64,000 nucleotides of DNA, taken from contig JACVZY010000001.1 of assembly GCA_014654705.1 (NCBI GenBank), forward strand, positions 45,974-109,973, in the 5' to 3' direction. A program made the position numbers and the translations under genes. Each line of letters opens with the position of its first letter. Within the stretch, counting starts at the first letter, position 1. The stretch comes from Ignavibacteria bacterium. GTDB lineage: Bacteria; Bacteroidota; Ignavibacteria; Kapaibacteriales; UBA4661. The notes below the pieces were generated by a model, which saw only the letters and a program-made list of their open reading frames with translations, had not been told where the DNA came from and made no database searches. Shown piece by piece: positions 9,210 through 16,601 of this stretch.

Positions 9210-9952
9210 GCTGATAAATGCTGAGTTTTTGGAGATAGTGTTTGATTTTTTTCTTGCAAAAGCCTTGCAATTGCTCGTTCTAACGTATTTTCACCAGTAC
9301 TGGCAAGCAGTTCGGCGCTTGCGCCCTGAAAATAGACGTTGCCCTCCAGCAGAAAGATAATCGTATCGGCGAGTTCGTGTACTTCGCTCATAATGTGCGA
9401 CGTAAGCAACACAGTCCGTCCCGCATCACGTTCCGCCAGTACGAGGTCTTTGAAGGTGCTTGCCGTTATCGGGTCAAGTCCGGCTGTTGGTTCGTCCAGC
9501 ATGAGAATTTGCGGGTTGAACATAAACGCCAGCACTGCATTCACTTTTTGTCGGGTGCCGCCGGACAAGGTTTTGAGATGTTTGTTGAGATGTGGTGCGA
9601 GGTCGAACATGGCGCATAATTCCTCCTCGCGTGAGCCGGGCGGATTTTCACGGATGTCGCGTATCATCGCTATCAGCTCTCGAGCCGTGAGATTGTCTTG
9701 AAACCGCGCTATCTGGGGCATATAACCGATGATATTGCGGTACTCCGCCCCACCCAATACCGATTCACCTTCAATGAACATCGCGCCGCTTTCGGGGCGC
9801 ACCAAACCGAGAATTGTTTTCATCAACGTCGTTTTGCCGGAACCGTTTGGTCCCAGCACTGCCGTCACGGAAGCAGCTTCAAATCTCAAGTTGATGCCGT
9901 TCAGTACGGTGTGTTCGCCAAAGCGCTTGGTGATATTTTGGAGTTCAATCAT
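9206..9952 (-). CDS. nosF: NosF ABC transporter ATP-binding subunit
   Basis: I chose the ATG at 9952 (protein beginning MIELQNITKRFG), which fits the usual ABC ATPase N-terminus; an upstream in-frame start at 10066 would overlap the end of nosD and add 38 residues unlike the family. The protein has Walker A GPNGSGKTT (about residues 34-42), the signature LSGGTRQKV, Walker B ILMLDEPTAGLDP and the switch histidine in LLTSHIMSE. It powers the NosY permease. In nos clusters NosDFY delivers sulfur or otherwise matures the CuZ site of NosZ. It sits between nosD (68-base gap) and nosY (4-base overlap). Confidence 0.93.
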   Translation of the reverse strand: MIELQNITKRFGEHTVLNGINLRFEAASVTAVLGPNGSGKTTLMKTILGLVRPESGAMFIEGESVLGGAEYRNIIGYMPQIARFQDNLTARELIAMIRDIRENPPGSREEELCAMFDLAPHLNKHLKTLSGGTRQKVNAVLAFMFNPQILMLDEPTAGLDPITASTFKDLVLAERDAGRTVLLTSHIMSEVHELADTIIFLLEGNVYFQGASAELLASTGENTLERAIARLLQEKNQTLSPKTQHLSA

Positions 9953-10019
9953 GGTTTTGTGTCTCTTTACGTTTGTCGCCAATTCTTGACGCGGATTGCA
10001 GAGGATTATATCCATTGCA

Positions 10020-11357
10020 CTAATTTTTTCGTATCGCAGTTTGTACTTTGGTCGTGCCAATTTCAAAAGGCTTCATGCTTGGCGCAATGTCCACCAGTGC
10101 TTCCGGGGTCATGGAAGGAATAACACGCTCGGCAACGTCCAGCATATTCACAAGGAGGCTGTGCATCAGCACCAACGCGGGTTGCTGCTCTTCTACCAGC
10201 ACCGAAAAGAGGCGCACGGGGCGAAACGGCACATCACCAAGCCCGTTGCGGTCGAGGTCGTAGCCCTCGTAGCGGCTCCAGTAATTGTGGATAAAGCGAT
10301 TTTCACTGCCGAAACTATTGGTCGTTACATCGAAAGAATTGCCGATAACGTTATTAAAACGGAAAACGTTATCGGTCGAACTGCCCAGCATTTTCAACGC
10401 CCAGCCGTTTTCCCGAAACTCGTTGTGCTCAATTTTTGTGCGGTTCACACCTTCTGCATACAAGCCGACGGTGTTTTTGATAAAATGATTGCCAGCCATG
10501 TAGCTGTCCGTTATGTCCTTGAACAGCACTCCGTAGGCGGCTGCGCCCCAGTTATGCAAAAAACGATTGTCCGTCATGCGCACAAAGCGCGAGTACATCA
10601 CCGCTACACCCGAACCGTTATTGCGAAAGGTGTTGCCCTCGTAGGCGCAGGAATCCGAAAACATAAAGTGCAACCCATAGCGCATATTTCCTTCACTCGT
10701 GTTGCCGCGCACAAGAGCATGACGATTAAATTCCAAATAAATGCCGTCGCGGTGTCCTTGCACGTCGTTGCTCTCAACGCTGATATTATCGCATCTCCAG
10801 AGGTGAATACCATTGCCGGAGGACGATTCATTACCTTTGGTGGCGCGAAGAACATTCTCCACAATGCGACAATTTGCAGAAGTGGCAAGGTATAAACCGA
10901 AAAGAGCGTTGTCAATGTGGAGATTTTCAAATGTGCAATGCTGTGCGCCCTCTACGCGAATGGCAGCGTTGTCGTTCATGTAACTGATAGGTACATTGCG
11001 CAGAGCCAAACCCCGCATCGTAACGCCGCTTGCACGAACAAAAACAATCGATGAACCTTTCAGCGTGGCATCAATCACCGCTTTGTGTTCGTCTCCCGCA
11101 GCAGCGATGAGTACAAGCGGCTTTCGGATAACAATATCGTGTTCCGCATACACTCCCGCGTGCAGACGCAGCGTGTCGCCCGCCTGCGCTACCAAGACTG
11201 CACGCGCAATAACACCACCATTGGGAGACGGGTACAGGTCGTGCGTCCGAGCAACAACACCAGCAAAAGCGGGCATTGCATATACCATGCAAAGAAGCAT
11301 TGCTGATAGAAGCATCGTTGCTACACGAGGTGCAATATGACAGAAATGAGTTTTCAT
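10020..11357 (-). CDS. nosD: NosD periplasmic right-handed beta-helix protein
   Basis: From the ATG at 11357 the product is 445 residues with a signal peptide (LLSAMLLCMVYAMPAFAG). The body is a right-handed beta-helix of PbH1/CASH repeats, seen as recurrent GN/N-rich turns such as CRIVENVLRATKGN, ISVESNDVQGHRDGIYLEF and LVRGNTSEGNMRYGLHF. NosD is the periplasmic part of the NosDFY machine required to assemble the CuZ cluster of nitrous oxide reductase. An upstream start at 11402 is in frame but would overlap the end of the NosL fusion; 11357 gives a clean signal peptide. The gene follows the NosL fusion by about 20 bases and precedes nosF. Confidence 0.93.
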   Translation of the reverse strand: MKTHFCHIAPRVATMLLSAMLLCMVYAMPAFAGVVARTHDLYPSPNGGVIARAVLVAQAGDTLRLHAGVYAEHDIVIRKPLVLIAAAGDEHKAVIDATLKGSSIVFVRASGVTMRGLALRNVPISYMNDNAAIRVEGAQHCTFENLHIDNALFGLYLATSANCRIVENVLRATKGNESSSGNGIHLWRCDNISVESNDVQGHRDGIYLEFNRHALVRGNTSEGNMRYGLHFMFSDSCAYEGNTFRNNGSGVAVMYSRFVRMTDNRFLHNWGAAAYGVLFKDITDSYMAGNHFIKNTVGLYAEGVNRTKIEHNEFRENGWALKMLGSSTDNVFRFNNVIGNSFDVTTNSFGSENRFIHNYWSRYEGYDLDRNGLGDVPFRPVRLFSVLVEEQQPALVLMHSLLVNMLDVAERVIPSMTPEALVDIAPSMKPFEIGTTKVQTAIRKN

Positions 11358-11377
11358 TGTTGTTACGATTGTATGTT

Positions 11378-12469
11378 TTACGGTTTTGTTTCCGTACTCC
11401 ACTCTTTTGCGACGAGGAGGCGAACACCATCCCAGTATAATTCTTTGCCCGCATATTGCTGCTCTGCGGCTCGGACGGCTTTATTATTAGCAAAGGCAGC
11501 GATGTTGAGACTCATGGGGCTTTGGAATTTTGGACTTTGCAAGAAAAAGGACTTTTGCGCGTTCAGAAACGTACCTGCGTTGTCGTAATCCATCACCCAC
11601 AGCGAGTGTACATCAGCTTTTGCGACAGTGCCGTCATTCAAAAAACCCGCCATACACTCGATTGCATCGAACTTGTATGCCTTGCCCTTTGTGGTCAGCA
11701 ATTCAGCAGCGAAGCGTTTATCGGCAATGTTCATTTTGCAATGTGCACATTCGGTTTTGCCCCAGTCTATCGCCTCCGGTGCAGGCTCACACGATGTGAG
11801 TACGGATGCACTCAAGAGAATACCCACAAGAAAGCCGACAATTGTACCTGTCTGCCCTGCATTTATCGCAGTCGGCACTGACGTTTTTTCGGATATTTTT
11901 GCTCCGGGACGGCTCAGGAACCATGCTGCAAACCCCATCAGAATCGAGATTCCGGCAATATAACCCGCCACATCGGGATAGGAATGAGCGGTAAAATTAA
12001 GCAACTGCTTTGAGCCGAGCAGCGGCGGCTGATACGACATTCCGGGAATTACAATGGCAGCGTGCTGGTCAAGATTGTGCCCGTAATCATATTCCCACAG
12101 GTAAAAGTCTATTATGCCCACAACTCCCAGCACCACGAACAGCCCCGACCACGCAAGCGCCATCCAGCGCCGTCCCAGCAAGGATGCAAGCAACCCCAGC
12201 GCAATCATCACGCCGATAATGGGCGGCATATAGCGCAATTCAGGAATTGAGTCAGGTTCGATGCGCTTCATACCGATATAGTGATTCAGCCCGTTGATGT
12301 TCGTGAGGTCGTTTTCTTCCCGACCGACAACGGTGTTAATGTAAATTTTCATTCCCAAGCCTTCGGGGTACTGCGGCGCATCCAGCGAAATGCTCCACAT
12401 CGGCAGAAAATACATTCCGACGAGCAGTACCGATGCGAATGCGAGCAGGATACGTGAAAGCGGTTTCAT
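11378..12469 (-). CDS. nosL: fusion of nos-cluster membrane protein with NosL copper chaperone
   Basis: The ATG at 12469 follows AAAGGAAAC and gives 363 residues. The N-terminal part (about 1-225) is a membrane protein with roughly four transmembrane segments and a large extracytoplasmic loop (SLDAPQYPEGLGMKIYINTV), like the unnamed membrane protein seen in Bacteroidetes nos clusters. A last hydrophobic segment ends in SVLTSCEPAPE, which resembles the lipobox of a free NosL. From residue 227 on the sequence is a NosL domain with the Cu(I)-binding ECAHCKMNI motif, KAYKFDAIECM and a C-terminal ELYWDGVR block. NosL hands copper to apo-NosZ in the periplasm. The junction looks like loss of a stop between two adjacent genes, with the former lipoprotein signal now an internal membrane helix. 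Confidence 0.88.
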   Translation of the reverse strand: MKPLSRILLAFASVLLVGMYFLPMWSISLDAPQYPEGLGMKIYINTVVGREENDLTNINGLNHYIGMKRIEPDSIPELRYMPPIIGVMIALGLLASLLGRRWMALAWSGLFVVLGVVGIIDFYLWEYDYGHNLDQHAAIVIPGMSYQPPLLGSKQLLNFTAHSYPDVAGYIAGISILMGFAAWFLSRPGAKISEKTSVPTAINAGQTGTIVGFLVGILLSASVLTSCEPAPEAIDWGKTECAHCKMNIADKRFAAELLTTKGKAYKFDAIECMAGFLNDGTVAKADVHSLWVMDYDNAGTFLNAQKSFFLQSPKFQSPMSLNIAAFANNKAVRAAEQQYAGKELYWDGVRLLVAKEWSTETKP

Positions 12470-12549
12470 GGTTGTTTCCTTTGGAAAATTATTGTCTAAC
12501 ACAGGTGGAGCACACATTTGAAGTGAACTCCACCTCGTTAGAACATGAT

Positions 12550-14541
12550 CTACTGTTGTTTAGTCCCTTTTGCACCGTTAGAACTGATTTCTACTTTGGC
12601 ATTCGCTGCTGAAACTCTGATATAGCCTTGCATTTCTTGATGCAGTGCCGAGCAGAAATCCGTGCAATACATCGTTACGACACCGGGCTTTTTGGGAATC
12701 CATTTAAGAGTTTGCGTTTCGCCCGGCATGATAAGCAATTCGGCATTTTCATTGTGGCGAACAGCGAAGCCGTGCGGTACGTCCCAGTCTTGCTCCAAGT
12801 TGGTAACGTGGAAATAGACTTCATCACCGACTTTTACGCCTTCGATGTTGTCAGGCTTGAAGTGCGAACGAATAGCGGTCATATAAACGTGGACAACGTT
12901 ACCTTTACGCTCCACGCGGCTTTCTTTTTCGCCAAGCGTAACGTAGGGGTGTTTATTTTCCAGCAATTTGAAGGTTTTCACAGACTTTGGTTTGATGAGG
13001 TCTGCGGGACACATCTGCGCGTAGTGCGGCTCGCCGATGGTCGGGAAATCCAGCAGGAGTTTCATTTTTTCGCCTGTGATGTCGTAGAGCTGTGCTGATT
13101 GCGTCAGTTCGGGACCTGTCGGCAAATAACGGTCTTTCGTGATTTTGTTCATTGCCACAAGGTATTTACCCCAAGGCTTTTTGCTATCGCCGCCTGTGAC
13201 GACGAGGTGTCCAACTGAATAGTACGTTGGTGCACGGTCAATAACTTTCAACTCTTTCACGTTCCATTTCACCACTTCGGACGATACAAACATGGACGTA
13301 TAAGCATTACCATCGGCATCAAACTCGGTGTGAAGAGGTCCCAAGCCCGGTTTTTCAACCTCGCCGTGCAATGCGGCTTTGTAGTTCAGCACTGGGATTC
13401 CGGCAATATCACCTTCGAAACTCTTGTCAGCTATAGCTTTTTGGATTTTCGAGAATGAAAACACAGGGATGACAGTCGAAAGTTTACCACCACCGACGAT
13501 GTACTCGCCGCTTGGGTCAACGTCGCATCCGTGTGGAGATTTCGGCGTGGGCATGAAGTAAACCAAGCCCGGGCATTCTGCGGGATTGAGCGTCATCACG
13601 TCTTCCAGCATTTCCGACTTGCCGGTATGCGTGGATTCGTCGTAGGTGTTGTGCATATAGGGAGCTTTGACTTTATGCGCTTTGCCCTGAGCCAAGTATT
13701 CTTCAGCTTTTTTCCAGTTCACTGCAGCGATATAGTCTTTGTCTTTTTGGCTCGCATTCACCTCAAGCATTGTATTTGCTTGCTCGCTGTTATAGCAGGT
13801 GAAGAAGAACCAGCCGTCGGATACGCCTTTGCCGGAGTGCGAAAGGTCGTAGTTGAATCCAGGCATGAGAATTTGGAATTTAATGCCCATGTTGCCAGAA
13901 GTCTTATCCACCGCAATAAAGCTCAGTGCGCCTTTGAAATTATCTTTGTACGATGAAATTGCAACGTCGCCATTCTCAAAGGTGTACGGCTCGCTGAAGC
14001 GCGTAGCAGCAACCGTGTACTCAGTGTTTGGCGTGATAAATGGCGAAGCGTGATTCCCGGCAGTGTTCGGAATTTCAATCACTTCAGCAGTGCGGAAAGT
14101 ACGCAAGTCAATGCGAGCAATGCGCGGCGTGTTATTGCCGTTCACAAAGAGCCAGCGCCCATCGGGTACGCCATCGGTTTGCGAAAGTTGTAAGTGGTGC
14201 GAATCATCCCACGGAACCATACCGTTGCTGGTGTTCAGCATCGGCTTTGTTTCTTCGGAATAGCCCCAACCTTTTTCTGGGTCTTGCGAAAAAACGGGAA
14301 TCACGCGCAGCAAGCGTCCACTCGGAATGCCATACACACCTATTTGCCCGCTAAAGCCGCCGGAAGTGAATAAGTAGTTTTCATCATACTTGCCGGGCGC
14401 AACGTACGTTTTCTTTGCTGCATCCGAACCGTCCGCCGTTGAATTTTTTGCTGACGGGCAAGCAGTAATCATCACGACCATTGAGCCAATCCCCAGTGCC
14501 GCCAATGCGGTGAGAATTTTCGTTTTTATCGTGGTCTTCAT
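12550..14541 (-). CDS. nosZ: nitrous oxide reductase NosZ, clade II (Sec-type)
   Basis: 663 residues. The signal is a Sec/lipoprotein-like leader (LAALGIGSMVVMITAC) with no twin-arginine motif, which marks clade II NosZ. The body is the seven-bladed propeller that holds CuZ (histidines visible in DDSHHLQLS, HGEVEKPGLGPLHTEF, SPHGCDVDPSGEY and others). The C-terminal cupredoxin has the CuA ligands C626-X3-C630-X3-H634-X2-M637 (CTDFCSALHQEM). The enzyme reduces N2O to N2 in the periplasm, with electrons probably from the adjacent cytochrome c. The start is preceded by a perfect AGGAGG (about 14547-14553), the strongest ribosome binding site I saw in the cluster. It is 54 bases after the cytochrome c gene. 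Confidence 0.97.
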   Translation of the reverse strand: MKTTIKTKILTALAALGIGSMVVMITACPSAKNSTADGSDAAKKTYVAPGKYDENYLFTSGGFSGQIGVYGIPSGRLLRVIPVFSQDPEKGWGYSEETKPMLNTSNGMVPWDDSHHLQLSQTDGVPDGRWLFVNGNNTPRIARIDLRTFRTAEVIEIPNTAGNHASPFITPNTEYTVAATRFSEPYTFENGDVAISSYKDNFKGALSFIAVDKTSGNMGIKFQILMPGFNYDLSHSGKGVSDGWFFFTCYNSEQANTMLEVNASQKDKDYIAAVNWKKAEEYLAQGKAHKVKAPYMHNTYDESTHTGKSEMLEDVMTLNPAECPGLVYFMPTPKSPHGCDVDPSGEYIVGGGKLSTVIPVFSFSKIQKAIADKSFEGDIAGIPVLNYKAALHGEVEKPGLGPLHTEFDADGNAYTSMFVSSEVVKWNVKELKVIDRAPTYYSVGHLVVTGGDSKKPWGKYLVAMNKITKDRYLPTGPELTQSAQLYDITGEKMKLLLDFPTIGEPHYAQMCPADLIKPKSVKTFKLLENKHPYVTLGEKESRVERKGNVVHVYMTAIRSHFKPDNIEGVKVGDEVYFHVTNLEQDWDVPHGFAVRHNENAELLIMPGETQTLKWIPKKPGVVTMYCTDFCSALHQEMQGYIRVSAANAKVEISSNGAKGTKQQ

Positions 14542-14595
14542 TGGAATCCTCCTAGAAATGAGTAAAAAAATGGAAAAACAGAAAAGTAAAGAGAG

Positions 14596-15090
14596 TTATT
14601 TCTTTTTATCAGCCACTTCGCGCAGGTGCTCGACGACTGCACGGGCATCTTTTTCATCCACCTGCATATTGGGCATTTTCATCAAATAGGTTTGCAGCAT
14701 ACAACGCACGGTATCGTCTTTTTCAATCATCGTTTCGGTGTCCAGAATCATGTTCATCACGTACTCCGGTGTGCGGCGCTTTGTTACTTCCCCAAGCGCA
14801 GGACCAACATAGCGTTCATCGTATTTGTGGCAGCCCGTACACGTCACGTCAAAAACCTTACCACCCTGCTTGGAGAGCGCGGGGTCAATCGTTGCGCCCA
14901 ATTTCACCTCTTTCACTTTGTAGTATTCGGGCTTTTGCTTTACCACTTCTTCTTTCGTCGCGTCCGATTTTGCTCCCTCGCCGTCTTTAGCACACGAGGT
15001 GAGAAGGTTCGCGGTTGTTAGTCCCATTCCCAACCAGACAAGCAAACAAAAGCCTGTAAGAACGGTGTTTTGTAATCGGTTCGTTTTCAT
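14596..15090 (-). CDS. lipoprotein monohaem cytochrome c of the nos cluster
   Basis: 164 residues. A lipobox (TTANLLTSC, Cys33) anchors it to the membrane. A charged linker is followed by a class I cytochrome c fold with the haem-binding CTGCH at 84-88 and a candidate axial methionine in LMKMPNM near 130. Clade II nos clusters regularly encode such a c-type cytochrome next to nosZ, where it is thought to feed electrons from the quinol/bc pool to CuA. The start has a GGAG site about 10 bases upstream. It is the first gene of the putative cyt c-nosZ-nosL-nosDFY-ric transcript. Confidence 0.92.
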   Translation of the reverse strand: MKTNRLQNTVLTGFCLLVWLGMGLTTANLLTSCAKDGEGAKSDATKEEVVKQKPEYYKVKEVKLGATIDPALSKQGGKVFDVTCTGCHKYDERYVGPALGEVTKRRTPEYVMNMILDTETMIEKDDTVRCMLQTYLMKMPNMQVDEKDARAVVEHLREVADKKK

Positions 15091-15156
15091 AACTTCTACT
15101 CCAAAAAAACAAATAGATGATTAGATAGTATTTTATCGCTTATTATTTCAAAAAAA

Positions 15157-15618
15157 TTACGTTGCCTTCATTTCAATCATACCCAACCTTGTTAGTCCTT
15201 TACTAACATTGACTGCCACTTCTTCAAGGTTCGTCTGCTGAAACATTTTCTGCAATCGTACTCGCTCCACAGCCCAGTGATTGTGCATCGGGCACGGCTT
15301 TTCGTTGCCGCAACCCGGAAACTTCAAAATACATTCGGTGGTAAACATCTCCACACCATCAATGGCAGCAATCACATCAAGCACCGTCATCGTATTCGCC
15401 GTGCGAGCAAGAGCCACACCACCCTTTGCGCTTCGCTGCGTGAGCAGTAAACCTTTTTCCGCAAGTGTTTGAATGATTTTCTTCAAGAACTGAAACGGAA
15501 TACCAAGCGCTTGTGCGATTTCGGCGACGGGCGTGTAGGGCTTGCCCCCTCTCTCTCCGCTTTGCTGCGCAAGATAAATCGTCGCTTGAATTGCGTATAT
15601 GCAGGCTTTTGAAAACAT
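15157..15618 (-). CDS. Rrf2-family regulator, probable nos-cluster NO/redox sensor
   Basis: 153 residues. Winged-helix N-terminus (MFSKACIYAIQATIYLA, then LGIPFQFLKKIIQTL), the GGVALA motif and three cysteines at 96, 103 and 109 (ECILKFPGCGNEKPC, C-X6-C-X5-C) identical in spacing to the regulator at 6317-6763. It is the first gene of the minus-strand nos block, 66 bases upstream of the cytochrome c gene, so it is well placed to control it. NsrR-like members are relieved by NO damage to their Fe-S cluster. I call it NsrR-like only by context. Confidence 0.9.
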   Translation of the reverse strand: MFSKACIYAIQATIYLAQQSGERGGKPYTPVAEIAQALGIPFQFLKKIIQTLAEKGLLLTQRSAKGGVALARTANTMTVLDVIAAIDGVEMFTTECILKFPGCGNEKPCPMHNHWAVERVRLQKMFQQTNLEEVAVNVSKGLTRLGMIEMKAT

Positions 15619-15630
15619 ATATTAAAGACA

Positions 15631-15646
15631 ATATACTCTTTTATAT
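15631..15646. promoter_or_regulatory. AT-rich palindrome upstream of the nos-cluster Rrf2 gene (possible operator)
   Basis: ATATACTCTTTTATAT forms an imperfect inverted repeat (ATATA-N6-TATAT) 13-28 bases upstream of the ATG at 15618. Rrf2 regulators commonly autoregulate from such AT-rich palindromes. The repeat is short in an AT-rich region, so it could be chance. Confidence 0.25.
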
Positions 15647-15750
15647 CAAAAATAAACCCTTGCGTACTATTGTGCAAGAAAAATCTGCATTGCGGCATCA
15701 ATTATTTTGAATAGCGTTACGTGTTGATGACAACCAAGGGCGAATAGAAT

Positions 15751-16422
15751 TTACCGCACAACATAAAAGCAAATGGCAATGTAGTGGCAAATACTACCGC
15801 CAAGCACAAAAACGTGCCATAAGGAATGGTGAAACGGCAGGCGCTCCCAGCAGTAAAACGCCGCACCAACACTGTATGTAATCCCGCCCGCAACCAACCA
15901 CCACAACCCCGGAAGCGGTACACTCTCCAGCATGGGCTTGATGGCGATAATCACAAGCCAGCCCATTGCAACATACATAATCGTAGAAAAAAGTTCGTAG
16001 CGCCCCGTGAAAAAGAGCTTGAGCACAATCCCCACTGCAGCACACAGCCAAATAGTAACAAAGAGAATACTTCCCCACAAGGTAGCACGAAGGCTAATCA
16101 GCATAAAAGGCGTATAAGTGCCGGCAATCAAGATAAAAATGGCGCAGTGGTCTAATATCCTGAGTTTTCTCTTGATAGTGGGATTGCGAAAAGCATGATA
16201 CAACGTCGAAGAAGTGTAGAGTAAAATCAGCGCCAGCCCGTAAATGCTTGCCGAAGCGATACTCCACGCATCACCGCGAACAATAGCAAGCGTGAGCAAG
16301 GCACCGAACCCGAACAGACTAAGCGCAATGCCAAAGCCGTGCGTTAAGTAGTTTGCAATCTCCTCTTTAGCAGAATATGGCTGTGCCGGAGATTCGGAAG
16401 TAGATACATCGTTCATAATCAT
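15751..16422 (-). CDS. hemolysin III / PAQR family seven-helix membrane protein
   Basis: 223 residues with seven predicted transmembrane segments and the family signatures near the N-terminus (EEIANYLTHGFG), SSTLYHAF and the histidine-rich DHCAIFILIAGTYTPF, with C-terminal LPFHHSLWHVFVLGGSICHY. These Ser, Asp and His residues form the putative zinc site of PAQR proteins. Bacterial members (YqfA/TrhA type) affect membrane lipid homeostasis; the hemolysin name is historical. It is a monocistronic-looking gene just upstream of the nos block, with no evident link to it. Confidence 0.92.
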   Translation of the reverse strand: MIMNDVSTSESPAQPYSAKEEIANYLTHGFGIALSLFGFGALLTLAIVRGDAWSIASASIYGLALILLYTSSTLYHAFRNPTIKRKLRILDHCAIFILIAGTYTPFMLISLRATLWGSILFVTIWLCAAVGIVLKLFFTGRYELFSTIMYVAMGWLVIIAIKPMLESVPLPGLWWLVAGGITYSVGAAFYCWERLPFHHSLWHVFVLGGSICHYIAICFYVVR

Positions 16423-16469
16423 AATACTTATGGGTGCTAATGAAAGATTGTTTTTAGGAGCAGTTTATC

Positions 16470-16588
16470 GACACGGATTGAAAAGAATGTCACGGACTTC
16501 GGGGATTTTGTTGAAAATTAGAACCACTGTCAGCATCCATAACTCTTCAATATCCACGTTATCTGTGAAAGCATCTTCAATCCGTGTC
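16470..16588. repeat. short intergenic element bounded by 13-bp inverted repeats
   Basis: GACACGGATTGAA at 16470-16482 recurs in perfect inversion as TTCAATCCGTGTC at 16576-16588. The interior carries further degenerate CACGGA / TCCACG / ATCTGTGAAA words. It fills the gap between the hemolysin-III gene and the caspase gene. Sequence of this ATCCGTG/CACGGATT type is a common intergenic repeat in Bacteroidota-related genomes (from memory). It could be a degraded mobile element or a structured 3' end for the caspase transcript. Confidence 0.5.
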
Positions 16589-16601
16589 AAAACCACTTGT
16601 T

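Noticed and set aside
9996..10895. 299-codon plus-strand frame opposite nosD and the nosF 5' end
   Set aside because: Antisense to well supported nos genes; no domain.
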